From: Neisseriaceae bacterium | GTDB lineage: Bacteria; Pseudomonadota; Gammaproteobacteria; Burkholderiales; Neisseriaceae | Direction: 5' to 3' | Assembly (NCBI GenBank): GCA_017991555.1 | Contig: JAGOQM010000007.1 | Span: 1-64,000 of the forward strand | Length of the DNA stretch: 64,000 nt | Shown: in pieces, positions 26,982 to 36,629 of the stretch | Layout: every line of letters starts with the position of its first letter | How positions within the stretch are numbered: position 1 is the first letter of the stretch | Program-made: the position numbers and the translations under genes | The notes under the pieces: generated by a model | Database searches by the model: none | Told to the model about the DNA's origin: nothing | What the model saw: only the letters and a program-made list of their open reading frames with translations

Positions 26982-28058
26982 ATGTCGGTTGATGAGCAAT
27001 TAGGGCCTCATCGTGAGGCGATTGATCACATTGATCAAACCATCGTGAAATTATTGAATGAGCGTGCGGGGCATGCTCAAGCCATTGGGGTGTTAAAAGG
27101 CAGTGGGGTGGTGTACCGGCCCGAGCGCGAAGCAGAAGTGCTGCGCCGGATCAAGGCCATTAACCCAGGGCCTTTGCCTGATGAAGCGGTGGCGCGTTTG
27201 TTTCGTGAAATCATGAGCGAATGTTTGGCCATTGAGCGCCCATTGACGGTGACCTACTTAGGCCCTGAAGGCACCTTTAGCCAGCTGGCCGCCACCAAGC
27301 ACTTTGGCCATGCGGCCTACACTCAGGCCTGTGCCACGATTGATGAGTGCTTCCGCCTGGTGGAGGCACGTCAGGCCGACTACGTGGTGGCCCCGGTCGA
27401 AAACTCGACCGAAGGCGCCGTGGGCCGTACCTTAGACTTATTGGTGTCGTCCCCGCTTAAGGCCTGTGGCGAAGTGGTGTTGCGCATTCACCATCAGTTG
27501 CTGCGGCAAACCGAAGGGTTTGAGGGCGTGAATAAAGTGTACGCCCACGCCCAAGCCTTGGCGCAGTGTAATGAGTGGTTAAGTAAAAACTTACCGGACA
27601 GCGTCGAGCGCATTTCGGTGTCCAGCAACGCCGAAGCCGCGCGCCTGGCCTCTCTGGATCCCAGCGTGGTGGCGATTGCGTCGCAGGCAGCGGCCGAGCG
27701 CTATGATTTACTCAAAGTGGCCACCAATATTGAAGACGAACCCAATAACACCACCCGCTTTTTGGTGTTGGGCCATCAGGGCACCAACAGCACCGGTTTG
27801 GACAAAACCTCGCTGATCGTGTCGGCCCCTAACCAGCCCGGCGCGGTGCACACCATGCTGCAACCGTTTGCGGATTTTGGGGTGTCGATGACCAAGCTAG
27901 AAAGTCGGCCTTCCCGCGCCGGCCTGTGGGATTACGTGTTCTTTATTGACATTGAAGGCCATTGTGAAGATGGCGCCATCAGCGCAGCCTTGGGCGAGTT
28001 AGCCAATCGGGCGGCATTCATCAAACAAATCGGGTCTTACCCAGTGGCGGTATTGTAA
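26982..28058 (+). CDS. pheA: Bifunctional chorismate mutase / prephenate dehydratase (P-protein)
   Basis: A 358-residue enzyme making phenylpyruvate for phenylalanine synthesis. Residues 1-85 form an AroQ-type chorismate mutase (DHIDQTIVKLLNERAGHAQ with the typical basic residues). About 88-265 is the prephenate dehydratase domain (TYLGPEGTFSQLAA, ENSTEGAVGRTLDLL, NNTTRFLVLG). About 275-358 is the ACT domain with ESRPSR for phenylalanine feedback. AAGGA precedes the ATG. Its stop overlaps the start of the LOG gene by one base. No phenylalanine-rich leader peptide was found upstream. Confidence 0.96.
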   Translation: MSVDEQLGPHREAIDHIDQTIVKLLNERAGHAQAIGVLKGSGVVYRPEREAEVLRRIKAINPGPLPDEAVARLFREIMSECLAIERPLTVTYLGPEGTFSQLAATKHFGHAAYTQACATIDECFRLVEARQADYVVAPVENSTEGAVGRTLDLLVSSPLKACGEVVLRIHHQLLRQTEGFEGVNKVYAHAQALAQCNEWLSKNLPDSVERISVSSNAEAARLASLDPSVVAIASQAAAERYDLLKVATNIEDEPNNTTRFLVLGHQGTNSTGLDKTSLIVSAPNQPGAVHTMLQPFADFGVSMTKLESRPSRAGLWDYVFFIDIEGHCEDGAISAALGELANRAAFIKQIGSYPVAVL

Positions 28059-28651
28059 TGAAAAGTTTAGCAGTTTATTGTGGTTCTAATTATGGCGATA
28101 ACCCCCTGTTTAAAGAGGGAGCGGCAGCCTTAGGCACGGCGATGGCCCAGCAAGGCATCACCTTAGTGTATGGCGGCGGTTCGATTGGCCTCATGGGCAC
28201 GGTGGCGGATGCGGTTTTGGCCGCGGGCGGCACAGCCATTGGGGTAATCCCGACGTTTTTGAAAAACAAAGAAATGGGCCACCCCGGCCTGACCGAGCTG
28301 ATCGAAATGCCAGACATGGCCAGCCGCAAACTGAAAATGATGGAGCTGGCCGATGGCTATATTGCCATGCCCGGCGGCTTGGGCACGTTCGAAGAACTGT
28401 TCGAAGTGCTGTCGGCGGCGCAGCTGCGCTTGCACAGCAAGCCAACGGGCTTATTGAACGTGGCTGGTTTTTTTGAGCCTATGCTGCAGTGTATTAAAAC
28501 CGCGGTAGATGAGCGCTTTATGCCCGAAGCCAACATGAGCCTGATGTGCGTGGCGGATCAGGCCGACGAACTGCTGCGCCAGATGGCGGCCTATGCGCCG
28601 GTGTATGCCCCTAAGTGGGTCAATCCCCCCACCGAAAACGCCAACGTATAA
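28058..28651 (+). CDS. LOG-family cytokinin riboside 5'-monophosphate phosphoribohydrolase
   Basis: A 197-residue Rossmann-like enzyme. The LOG signature MPGGLGTFEELFEVL, the upstream SRKLKMME, and the nucleotide-binding start YCGSNYG and YGGGSIGLMG are intact. Family members release the base from AMP or cytokinin ribotides; in bacteria without cytokinins the role is probably purine nucleotide turnover. ATG overlaps the pheA stop (TAATG), so translation is coupled. A strong terminator follows. Confidence 0.9.
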   Translation: MKSLAVYCGSNYGDNPLFKEGAAALGTAMAQQGITLVYGGGSIGLMGTVADAVLAAGGTAIGVIPTFLKNKEMGHPGLTELIEMPDMASRKLKMMELADGYIAMPGGLGTFEELFEVLSAAQLRLHSKPTGLLNVAGFFEPMLQCIKTAVDERFMPEANMSLMCVADQADELLRQMAAYAPVYAPKWVNPPTENANV

Positions 28652-28677
28652 CGTTTGGGTGGGTTAAAGGATGAGTT

Positions 28678-28711
28678 GGTTGCCTACGGTATGTTAGGCA
28701 ACCTTTTTTTA
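28678..28711 (+). terminator. Terminator of the argD-pheA-LOG unit
   Basis: GGTTGCCTA (28678-28686) pairs with TAGGCAACC (28695-28703), followed by seven T. Confidence 0.92.
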
Positions 28712-28727
28712 TGAAGAGGGTAAGACA

Positions 28728-29507
28728 ATGCCACAATCCGTGTTTATCTTGGGCCTGGGTTTTTTGGGCCAGCCTTTATATCAGGCCTTGCAGCAGCAAG
28801 GGTGGTCAGTGGCAGGCAGCCGCCGTCAGGGCAGCGCCGACGACCCCAATCAGGTGGCGTTAAACATTGACGCCAGCGAGCATGCGCCCGCCACGATGGC
28901 GCGCCTGTTGGCGGCAGAGGCCTTGGTGTGCCTGTTGCCGCCTTCTGGTAGCGTGCATTATGTCGATCATGTGCTGCGTCTAGTGACCTTCATGCAGGAT
29001 CATGGCCATTTGCGGCAGGTCGTATTGGCCAGCAGCACGTCGGTGTATGGTGATGCAGTGCGTACGTGTACCGAAGCCACGCCCACGGCTGCGCTGACGG
29101 CCTCGGCTCGGGCCATTGTGGCCTTGGAGCAGGCCTTGCTGGCCAGCACGCTGGCGTATGTGGGCGTGCTGCGCTTTGGCGGGCTGTTTGGCCCTACGCG
29201 TCATCCGGTGACGGTGCTGGCCCAAAAAACGGCCATTCAAGGGGCTTTGCAGCCGGTGAATGTGGTGAGCCAGCAGGCGGCGGTACAGGCCATACAGCAG
29301 CTGCTGGCTCAGCCGCTGGCGGCGCGACAGCTATACAATGTGTGTCATCCCGCGCACCCGAGCAAGCAGGCATTTTATCAGGCTGAGGCCGATCGGCGTG
29401 GTTTAGGGCCTTTGGCGTTTGATCTGGCCGATGACCGTGGCGGTAAAATTGTTGAGGGCCGCGCCTACCTCAATGATTATGGGCAAGTCATGGAAGATTT
29501 GATTTAA
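28728..29507 (+). CDS. NAD(P)-dependent epimerase/dehydratase family protein (YeeZ-like)
   Basis: A 259-residue extended-SDR-like protein. The N-terminal dinucleotide-binding loop is LGLGFLGQPL (about residues 9-18). VVLASSTSVYGD contains the expected Ser and the Tyr of the active site region, although the usual Y-x3-K is not clear here (SARAIVALE follows), so catalytic competence is uncertain. It resembles E. coli YeeZ. It starts 17 bases after a terminator and may have its own promoter. The substrate is unknown. Confidence 0.78.
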   Translation: MPQSVFILGLGFLGQPLYQALQQQGWSVAGSRRQGSADDPNQVALNIDASEHAPATMARLLAAEALVCLLPPSGSVHYVDHVLRLVTFMQDHGHLRQVVLASSTSVYGDAVRTCTEATPTAALTASARAIVALEQALLASTLAYVGVLRFGGLFGPTRHPVTVLAQKTAIQGALQPVNVVSQQAAVQAIQQLLAQPLAARQLYNVCHPAHPSKQAFYQAEADRRGLGPLAFDLADDRGGKIVEGRAYLNDYGQVMEDLI

Positions 29508-29530
29508 AGAAGTAGGCCGCGGGGTCTTAA

Positions 29531-29539
29531 TGGTACAAT
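29531..29539 (+). promoter_or_regulatory. Possible extended -10 promoter of ubiJ-ubiB
   Basis: TGGTACAAT contains TG, one base, then TACAAT (five of six matches to the -10 consensus), 28 bases before the ubiJ start. No good -35 was seen at 16-18 bases, as can be the case for extended -10 promoters. Confidence 0.4.
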
Positions 29540-29566
29540 TAACGCCTATTAATCTGAGGTAAGCGT

Positions 29567-30136
29567 ATGTTCTCTGCCTTATTAAATCATTTATTGCAAC
29601 AAAATATAGAGCTGAAGCAGGCCATGAGCCGGCATCAGGGTCGAGTGTTTGTGCTGCAAACGCCGTTGTTGAGCCTTACGCTGGCGATTGCCCACGATGG
29701 CTATGTCGACGCCAGCACCGACGAGCCAGAAGTGACGGTGCGGTTTTTAGACAGCGCCATGATTAAGCTGGCGCAGCAGCAAAGTCCGGGCGTGGGCGAC
29801 GTGGTGATCACCGGCGATCATGGCTTGGGCATGGCGCTGCTGCCTGTTTTGGGTGAATTACGCTATTACCCCGGCCAGGATTTGGCGCGCGTGTTTGGCG
29901 ATGGCCTCGCCGGCAGCATCATGAGCCGCGTCGATGGTTTAAAGCAGCAGCTGTTGCAAGGCAAGTCTCGCTTGCTGGGGCAGGTGCAGGACTATGCTTA
30001 TGAAGCCAATGCGCCCATGGTGGCGAAGGCCGATTTTGACACTTGGTCGCTGGCCGTGGATGAGCTGAAGGATGACGTGGCGCGCTTGGAAGCGCGCTTG
30101 GCCAAACTTGCTGCGACGGTGTCGTCAACACAATAA
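29567..30136 (+). CDS. ubiJ: Ubiquinone biosynthesis accessory factor UbiJ
   Basis: A 189-residue protein with an SCP2 lipid-binding domain over about residues 15-115 and a charged helical C-terminus (about 150-185). UbiJ binds ubiquinone intermediates and, with UbiK, organises the soluble Ubi enzyme complex. The identification rests on the SCP2-like pattern, the size, and its place directly before ubiB (12 bases). No ubiE lies upstream, unlike the E. coli ubiE-ubiJ-ubiB order. Confidence 0.85.
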   Translation: MFSALLNHLLQQNIELKQAMSRHQGRVFVLQTPLLSLTLAIAHDGYVDASTDEPEVTVRFLDSAMIKLAQQQSPGVGDVVITGDHGLGMALLPVLGELRYYPGQDLARVFGDGLAGSIMSRVDGLKQQLLQGKSRLLGQVQDYAYEANAPMVAKADFDTWSLAVDELKDDVARLEARLAKLAATVSSTQ

Positions 30137-30148
30137 AAAGAACAGTAT

Positions 30149-31687
30149 ATGAAATGGATCAGTCGGTTTTACACCATCAGTCGGACCGTGTATCGGTTCG
30201 GCCTGATTGAATTATTATTACCGCAGCTTAAAAATCGGTTTTGGCTGCGCACCTTTTGTCGGCTGGTGCCGATTCCGCGGCGGGCCAAGGCCATGCCTTT
30301 GCCCAAGCGCTTGCATTTGGCCCTAGAAAGCCTGGGGCCGATTTTTGTGAAGTTTGGTCAGGTGCTGTCGACCCGTCGCGACCTGTTGCCCACAGACTAT
30401 GCGGATGAGCTGGCGCGCTTGCAAGACAAGGTGCCGCCGTTCCCAGGAGAAGAAGCACAGGCGCTGGTGGAGGAAGCTTTTGGTCGCCCGGTGTCTGAGC
30501 TGTATGCCGAATTCACGGTTGAGCCCGTGGCCAGCGCCTCGGTGGCGCAGGTGCATCAGGCTTACCTATATGATGACGCTGGCGGCAAGGGCCAAAAAGT
30601 GGCGGTGAAGGTGTTGCGCCCTAAGATCAAGCCCATTATCGAGCAGGATTTAGCCTTATTGGGCGTGTTTGCTCGATTGGCCGAGCGCTTCTTGCCCGAC
30701 GGCAAGCGCCTGCGCCCGCGCGAAGTGGTGGCCGAGTTTGATAAGTATCTGCATGACGAATTAGACCTGATGAACGAGGCCGCCAACGCCAGTTTGCTGG
30801 GTCGGCAATTCAAAGACAGCGACATGCTGATCGTGCCGGACGTGTATTTTGATTACTGTGCGCGCAATGTGTTGACCATTGAGTGGATGGATGGCACGCC
30901 GATTTCCGATGTCAAAACGCTGCGGGAAAAGAACATCGACTTTAAACAGCTGGCGCGCTTTGGGGTGGAGATCTTCTTTACCCAAGTGTTTAAAAACGGT
31001 TTCTTCCATGCCGACATGCACCCCGGCAACATTATGGTGGCCGACGATGGCCGCTACATTGCCATCGATTTTGGCATCGTGGGCACCTTAACCGAATACG
31101 ACAAGCGTTATTTGGCGATTAATTTTCTGGCCTTCTTTAACCGCGACTATCATCGTGTCGCCACGGCCCACATTGAGTCGGGCTGGGTGCCCAAAGACAC
31201 CCGGCCAGAAGAGTTGGCCGCAGCGGTGCGCACCGTGTGTGAACCCATCTTTAATAAGCCCTTGGCCGAGATTTCGTTCGGTCTGGTGCTGATGCGCCTG
31301 TTTGAAACCAGCCGTCGTTTTGACGTGGAAATTCAACCGCAGCTGGTGTTGCTGCAAAAAACGTTGTTGAACATTGAGGGCTTGGGCCGCGAGCTAGACC
31401 CAGATTTAGACCTGTGGGCCACGGCCAAGCCGTTTCTGACCCGCTGGATGTCTGGTCAGGTAGGGCCGAAGGCTTTGTGGCGTACCCTTAAGCAAGAGGC
31501 ACCTGAATGGGCCACTATTTTGCCTTCTTTGCCACGCCGAATCTCCGAATTAGTGAACGACGACAAGCAGGCATTGCTGATTAATGGTTATATTGAGCTG
31601 ATGCGAACGCAAAAGAAACAAAATTTTTATTTGGGTTTGATTAGCTGTTTGTTGCTGGTTTTATTGGTTTGGCAATTATTTAAATAG
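30149..31687 (+). CDS. ubiB: UbiB atypical kinase/ATPase for ubiquinone biosynthesis
   Basis: A 512-residue member of the ABC1/ADCK/COQ8 family. Motifs seen: [14 protein letters not shown] (the KxGQ motif), [17 protein letters not shown] with the ATP lysine, HADMHPGNI (catalytic loop) and IAIDFGIVG (DFG). The C-terminus has one hydrophobic helix (about 490-510), anchoring it to the inner membrane. It is thought to use ATP to extract or present ubiquinone precursors. It follows ubiJ and ends at a good terminator. Confidence 0.95.
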   Translation: MKWISRFYTISRTVYRFGLIELLLPQLKNRFWLRTFCRLVPIPRRAKAMPLPKRLHLALESLGPIFVKFGQVLSTRRDLLPTDYADELARLQDKVPPFPGEEAQALVEEAFGRPVSELYAEFTVEPVASASVAQVHQAYLYDDAGGKGQKVAVKVLRPKIKPIIEQDLALLGVFARLAERFLPDGKRLRPREVVAEFDKYLHDELDLMNEAANASLLGRQFKDSDMLIVPDVYFDYCARNVLTIEWMDGTPISDVKTLREKNIDFKQLARFGVEIFFTQVFKNGFFHADMHPGNIMVADDGRYIAIDFGIVGTLTEYDKRYLAINFLAFFNRDYHRVATAHIESGWVPKDTRPEELAAAVRTVCEPIFNKPLAEISFGLVLMRLFETSRRFDVEIQPQLVLLQKTLLNIEGLGRELDPDLDLWATAKPFLTRWMSGQVGPKALWRTLKQEAPEWATILPSLPRRISELVNDDKQALLINGYIELMRTQKKQNFYLGLISCLLLVLLVWQLFK

Positions 31688-31704
31688 GGTAGTGATTTTA
31701 AACT

Positions 31705-31737
31705 AAAGGCACAACTTAAGGGTTGTGCCTTTTTTTT
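31705..31737 (+). terminator. Terminator of ubiJ-ubiB
   Basis: AAGGCACAAC (31706-31715) pairs with GTTGTGCCTT (31722-31731), followed by a run of T to 31737. Confidence 0.93.
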
Positions 31738-32150
31738 GATTTAGATGGTGTGGTTAATATGTTGTTTTTTGAACATAAATTGACAGGCGAAATATTATTT
31801 TATAGAGTTTGTACTCTGAGGTGCTAAGATAAGATTTTCGATCAGCGGTTTTTAAGCGCGCATCAAAACGCCAAAACGCCGTCTAGAATTGGTTAGGGAA
31901 TACAGCGTGTTGCAGCGCAATATGTCGCCAAACTGACGACAAATGAAGCCAAATACTTACCCATAACCAAAAAAACGGTTAGAATGGTCATAAGAATGCG
32001 TTTGTTTTCGAATTCGAAAAAATAATCTTCATAGACGTTCATAATAAAACATAAACGTTTGTTTTGGCCCCTTAAAACGCGCAAGTTAATCATAATAATT
32101 CAGGAGATAACTTGTTTTTTGGGGTACATCAGCATGATAAGGATAAAGTT
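31738..32150. other. aceE upstream region and long leader
   Basis: About 410 AT-rich bases without an accepted gene. A consensus -35 TTGACA (31780-31785) is followed after 17 bases by TAGAGT (31803-31808; an alternative -10 TATAGA at 31801 has a 15-base spacer). This would give a leader of over 300 bases. The perfect palindrome TTTTCGAATTCGAAAA lies at 32005-32020. An AGGAG followed by a TTG codon in frame with aceE lies at 32102-32114. Confidence 0.45.
32005..32020. promoter_or_regulatory. Perfect 16-bp palindrome upstream of aceE
   Basis: TTTTCGAATTCGAAAA is fully self-complementary and lies about 130 bases before the aceE start. No T-run follows. It does not match the E. coli PdhR operator (AATTGGT-n3-ACCAATT). 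An operator for a regulator of the pyruvate dehydrogenase operon is a reasonable but untested reading. Confidence 0.35.
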
Positions 32151-34823
32151 ATGGCAACGAACATCACCAACGACATCGATCCGATTGAAACTCAAGAGTG
32201 GTTAGATTCAATTGCTTCCGTTTTAGAGGCCGAAGGCCCAGAGCGCGCGCACTACCTGTTGGAAAACCTGGTTAAGTACACTCGCCGCCGAGGCGTCCAC
32301 CTGCCTTTTGATGCAACCACGGCTTACTTGAATACGATTCCTGTAGGCAAAGAGCAAAAATCCACAGGTGACCATGAAATAGAGCATCGCTTACGCTCAT
32401 TCATTCGTTGGAACGCCATTGCCATGGTTTTGCGTGCTGGTGAAAAAGACTTAGAGTTGGGTGGCCACATTGCCTCCTTCCAATCTGCTGCAACCCTATA
32501 CGACGTCGGTTTTAACCACTTCTGGCACGCCAAGAGCGATGACCATGAAGGCGACTTGGTGTTTATTCAAGGCCACTCTTCTCCCGGCATCTACGCCCGC
32601 GCCTTCTTAGAAGGCCGTTTGGATGAGAAGCAGTTGGATAACTTCCGTCAAGAAGTCGATGGCGAAGGCATTCCTTCTTACCCACACCCATGGTTGATGC
32701 CTGATTTCTGGCAGTTCCCAACCGTGTCAATGGGCTTGGGCCCATTGATGGCGATTTATCAAGCCCGCTTCTTGAAATACCTAGAGTCTCGCGGCCTGGC
32801 CAAAACCAAAGGTCGTAAAGTATGGGTCTTCTGTGGCGACGGTGAAATGGACGAGCCTGAAAGTAAAGGCGCGATTTCTTTGGCCTCACGCGAAGGCTTA
32901 GACAACCTGATTTTTGTGGTGAACTGTAACCTACAACGTCTTGATGGCCCGGTGCGCGGCAACGGCAAAATCATTCAAGAGTTGGAAGGCAACTTCCGCG
33001 GTGCCGGTTGGAACGTGTTGAAAGTCATTTGGGGCAGCCGTTGGGATGCTTTGTTGGCACAAGACCACGACAACCTATTGAAGCAACGCATGGAAGAGTG
33101 CGTAGACGGTGATTATCAAACCTTTAAATCACGCGACGGTGCTTACGTTCGTGAAGAGTTCTTTGGTAAATACCCAGAATTAAAAGCCATGGTGGCGAAT
33201 ATGTCAGACGAAGAAGTGTGGCATTTAAACCGCGGTGGTCATGACCCCCATAAAGTGTATGCTGCCTACCACGAAGCCACGCATAATGCCAATGGCCGTC
33301 CGACCGTGATTTTGGCCAAAACCATTAAAGGTTACGGCATGGGCGCATCCGGTGAAGCACAAAACACCGCTCACCAAGCCAAAAAAATGGACATCGAATC
33401 GCTGCGTCGCTTCCGCGATCGCTTCAACATTCCGGTGACCGACGAGCAGTTAGAAACGCATCCTCCTTACTATCGTCCCGCTGAAGACAGCCCAGAGATG
33501 AAGTATTTGTGCGAACGCCGTGCGGCTTTGGGTGGCTACTTGCCCCGTCGTATTCCTAGCACGGAAGCCTTGGCGATTCCTGAACTGTCTGCCTTTGACG
33601 CCCAGTTGAAATCAAGCGGCGAGCGCGAGTTCTCGACCACGATGGCTTTTGTACGGATTTTGAACACCCTACTTAAAGACAAACAGGTAGGCAAACGCGT
33701 GGTGCCGATCGTACCAGACGAAAGCCGTACCTTTGGTATGGAAGGCATGTTCCGTCAGTACGGCATTTGGAACACCAAAGGCCAAAACTACGTGCCTCAA
33801 GACCACGATCAACTGATGTTCTACAAAGAATCTAAAGACGGTCAAGTGTTCCAAGAGGGCATTAACGAGCCAGGCGCCATGAGCTCATGGATTGCCGCGG
33901 CCACCAGTTATGCCAACAACAACACGCCGATGATTCCGTTCTACATTTACTACTCAATGTTTGGGTTCCAGCGCGTGGGCGACTTGGCTTGGGCGGCGGG
34001 CGACATGCGTGCGCGTGGCTTCTTGCTGGGCGGTACCGCTGGTCGTACCACCTTGAACGGTGAAGGCCTACAGCACGAAGACGGTCACAGCCTGGTGCAA
34101 GCCGCGTTGATTCCTAACTGCGTGAGCTACGACCCAACCTTTGCCTATGAGTTGGCCGTGATCATTCAAGACGGTTTGCGTCGCATGTATGTGGAACAAG
34201 AAGACGTGTTCTACTACTTGACCTTGATGAATGAAAACTACGCTCACCCAGCGATGCCTGAAAAAGAAGGCATTAAAGAAGAGATCATCAAAGGCATGTA
34301 CTGCCTCAAAGAAGGCGCCAAAGGCAAGCTACAGGTTCAGCTAATGGGTTCTGGCGTGATCTTGAACGAAGCCATTGCGGCAGCAGATTTGCTGAAAGCC
34401 GACTTCGGTGTGGACGCAGACATTTGGAGCGTGACCTCATTTAACGAACTGCAACGTGAAGCCATGGCCATCGAGCGCCACAACCGCCTGCATCCGTTGG
34501 ACGAAGAACAAGTGCCATTCGTGGTGCAGCAGCTTGAAGGCCATGAAGGCCCGATTGTGGCCACCACCGACTACATCCGTGCGCAAGCCGAAAGCATTCG
34601 TGCTTACTTGAAACACGACTATGTGGTGTTGGGCACCGACGGCTTTGGCCGCAGTGACTCTCGCGCCAACCTGCGTGAATTCTTTGAAGTGAACCGCTAC
34701 CATGTGGTGATTGCTGCCTTACATGCTTTAGCAAAACAAGGCAAAGTTGATAAGAAAGTCGTGGCCGAGGCCATTGCCAAGTATGAAATCAACGCAGACA
34801 AAACTGCTAGCTGGTTGTGCTAA
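32151..34823 (+). CDS. aceE: Pyruvate dehydrogenase E1 component, homodimeric type
   Basis: An 890-residue thiamine diphosphate enzyme that decarboxylates pyruvate and acetylates the lipoyl groups of AceF. The cofactor motif begins at FCGDGEMDEPES and runs on to NCNLQRLDGPV, the homodimeric single-chain form. HSSPGIYARAF and GRTTLNGEGLQHEDGHS are other conserved blocks. The start at 32151 (MATNITNDID) has AAGGA seven bases upstream. An in-frame TTG at 32112 with its own AGGAG could add 13 residues. First gene of the aceE-aceF-lpdA operon; aceF follows after 112 bases that contain a strong hairpin without T-run. Confidence 0.97.
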   Translation: MATNITNDIDPIETQEWLDSIASVLEAEGPERAHYLLENLVKYTRRRGVHLPFDATTAYLNTIPVGKEQKSTGDHEIEHRLRSFIRWNAIAMVLRAGEKDLELGGHIASFQSAATLYDVGFNHFWHAKSDDHEGDLVFIQGHSSPGIYARAFLEGRLDEKQLDNFRQEVDGEGIPSYPHPWLMPDFWQFPTVSMGLGPLMAIYQARFLKYLESRGLAKTKGRKVWVFCGDGEMDEPESKGAISLASREGLDNLIFVVNCNLQRLDGPVRGNGKIIQELEGNFRGAGWNVLKVIWGSRWDALLAQDHDNLLKQRMEECVDGDYQTFKSRDGAYVREEFFGKYPELKAMVANMSDEEVWHLNRGGHDPHKVYAAYHEATHNANGRPTVILAKTIKGYGMGASGEAQNTAHQAKKMDIESLRRFRDRFNIPVTDEQLETHPPYYRPAEDSPEMKYLCERRAALGGYLPRRIPSTEALAIPELSAFDAQLKSSGEREFSTTMAFVRILNTLLKDKQVGKRVVPIVPDESRTFGMEGMFRQYGIWNTKGQNYVPQDHDQLMFYKESKDGQVFQEGINEPGAMSSWIAAATSYANNNTPMIPFYIYYSMFGFQRVGDLAWAAGDMRARGFLLGGTAGRTTLNGEGLQHEDGHSLVQAALIPNCVSYDPTFAYELAVIIQDGLRRMYVEQEDVFYYLTLMNENYAHPAMPEKEGIKEEIIKGMYCLKEGAKGKLQVQLMGSGVILNEAIAAADLLKADFGVDADIWSVTSFNELQREAMAIERHNRLHPLDEEQVPFVVQQLEGHEGPIVATTDYIRAQAESIRAYLKHDYVVLGTDGFGRSDSRANLREFFEVNRYHVVIAALHALAKQGKVDKKVVAEAIAKYEINADKTASWLC

Positions 34824-34842
34824 ACCCTTAGCTTAAAAGGGT

Positions 34843-34875
34843 GTGCCTTGAGGCTGATGTTCAGGCTCAAGGCAC
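34843..34875 (+). other. Intercistronic hairpin between aceE and aceF
   Basis: GTGCCTTGAG (34843-34852) pairs with CTCAAGGCAC (34866-34875). After one mismatch, CTG (34854-34856) pairs with CAG (34862-34864). No T-run follows, so termination is unlikely. An mRNA processing or stability element is inferred. Confidence 0.6.
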
Positions 34876-34935
34876 CAAAGCATAGCGTTAAAGTATGGTC
34901 AACTGAGGCTGAAATAGCCTGTAAAAGGAAAGACA

Positions 34936-36621
34936 ATGAGCCAAACAATTGAATTAGTGGTCCCAGACATTGGCGGTGCAGAAGAGGTAGACGTGATTGA
35001 TGTGGCGGTGAGCGTGGGTGATGCCGTTGCCGTAGATGACACCTTAGTGACGTTGGAAACCGATAAAGCCACCATGGACGTGCCTGCCGAACAGGCGGGC
35101 GTGGTGAAAGAAGTCAAAATTGCGGTGGGTGGTAAGGTTAGCCAAGGCACCGTATTGGTGGTGATTGAGCCTGCCGATGCCGCCGCCACTGCAGCGCCTG
35201 CTGAGGCAGCCGCCCCAGCAGCAGAAAAAGCCCCGGCTGAACAAAAAGCAGCCCCTGTGGCCGAAGCAAAAGCGCCTGCTGCTGCGACTACGGGCGCCAC
35301 CGAAGTGGTGACCGAAGTTGTGCCCGACATTGGCGGATCAGAAAACGTAGACGTGATTGACGTGGCGGTTAAGGTCGGCGACACCATCGCCATCGACGAC
35401 ACCCTGATGACGTTGGAAACCGATAAAGCCACCATGGACGTGCCGAGTACCAAAGCCGGCGTGGTGAAAAGCGTGAAGGTTAAAGTAGGCGACAAAGTGA
35501 GCCAAGGCAGCGTGATCCTGACCGTGCAAAGCGCTTCGGCTACGCCTGCAGCAGCGCCGGCTAAAGTAGTGGACACCAGTGCCGCCGAAAGCCGTGCCAA
35601 GTCTGATGAGCAAAGCGTGAAAGCCAAGCCAGCGGCCGCCATTGATGCGCCGCGCCCAATCGGCAGCTATGGTCATAGCCCGATTAATGAAGAAGCGTTT
35701 GCCAAAGCCCATGCGGGCCCATCGGTGCGTAAACTGGCGCGTGAACTGGGCGTGGACCTAGGCCGCGTGCAAGGCACTGGCCACAAAAACCGCGTGATGG
35801 CGGAAGACGTGAAAGGCTTTGTGAAAGGCGTGATGCAGGTTACCGAGTCTGGCACCAAATTGTCTAGCGCGGGTAGCCTAGGCGGTGGTTTAGACCTATT
35901 GCCATGGCCAAAAGTAGACTTCAGCAAGTTTGGTGAGGTTGAAGTGAAGCCGTTGACCAAAATTCAACGCATCTCTGGCCAAAACCTATCTCGTAACTGG
36001 GCCATGATTCCACATGTGACCTTTAACGAAGACGCGGACATGACCGAACTGGAAGTGTTCCGTAAGCAAATGAACAAAGAGTGGGAGCGTGAAGGCGTGA
36101 AAATGTCGCCTTTGGCCTTCATCATCAAAGCGTCGGTCGAAGCCTTGAAAGCCTTCCCAGAGTTTAATTCTTCTTTAGACGGCGACGACTTAATCTTGAA
36201 GAAATACTTCAACATTGGTTTTGCTGCGGACACGCCGAATGGCCTAGTGGTGCCCGTGATCAAAAACGTGGACAAGAAGGGTCTGAAAGAAATTTCGCAA
36301 GAGCTGACCGAGCTGTCGTTGAAAGCACGCGAAGGCAAGTTGGGCATCACCGACATGCAGGGTGCCGGCTTTACAATTTCTAGCCTAGGTGGCATTGGTG
36401 GAACCAGCTTCACACCGATTATTAATGCGCCAGAAGTGGCCATTTTAGGGGTGTGTAAATCACAAATGAAACCGGTTTGGAATGGTAAAGAATTTGAACC
36501 ACGCCTGATGTGTCCGTTGTCGTTGTCGTTTGACCATCGCGTCATTGACGGCGCTGCTGCCGCACGCTTCACCGTGTACTTGGCGAAGCTATTGGCCGAC
36601 ATCCGTCGTTTGGTTCTGTAA
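34936..36621 (+). CDS. aceF: Dihydrolipoamide acetyltransferase, E2 of pyruvate dehydrogenase
   Basis: A 561-residue core subunit that moves acetyl groups from E1 to CoA. Two lipoyl domains have lysines K44 and K164, both in ETDKATMDVP; they are joined by Ala/Pro-rich linkers. A peripheral subunit-binding domain follows (about 255-295, PSVRKLARELGVDLGRVQGT), then the acyltransferase domain with SFDHRVIDGA (His534, Asp538). Two lipoyl domains instead of the three of E. coli is common in betaproteobacteria. AAAGGA precedes the ATG. lpdA follows after 70 bases that contain another hairpin. Confidence 0.96.
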   Translation: MSQTIELVVPDIGGAEEVDVIDVAVSVGDAVAVDDTLVTLETDKATMDVPAEQAGVVKEVKIAVGGKVSQGTVLVVIEPADAAATAAPAEAAAPAAEKAPAEQKAAPVAEAKAPAAATTGATEVVTEVVPDIGGSENVDVIDVAVKVGDTIAIDDTLMTLETDKATMDVPSTKAGVVKSVKVKVGDKVSQGSVILTVQSASATPAAAPAKVVDTSAAESRAKSDEQSVKAKPAAAIDAPRPIGSYGHSPINEEAFAKAHAGPSVRKLARELGVDLGRVQGTGHKNRVMAEDVKGFVKGVMQVTESGTKLSSAGSLGGGLDLLPWPKVDFSKFGEVEVKPLTKIQRISGQNLSRNWAMIPHVTFNEDADMTELEVFRKQMNKEWEREGVKMSPLAFIIKASVEALKAFPEFNSSLDGDDLILKKYFNIGFAADTPNGLVVPVIKNVDKKGLKEISQELTELSLKAREGKLGITDMQGAGFTISSLGGIGGTSFTPIINAPEVAILGVCKSQMKPVWNGKEFEPRLMCPLSLSFDHRVIDGAAAARFTVYLAKLLADIRRLVL

Positions 36622-36629
36622 TGCCCCTT

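Noticed and set aside
34899..35642. 247-residue minus-strand Ala/Ser/Thr-rich frame
   Set aside because: Shadow of the aceF lipoyl domains and Ala/Pro linkers; the same kind of shadow appears opposite lpdA (36589-36984).
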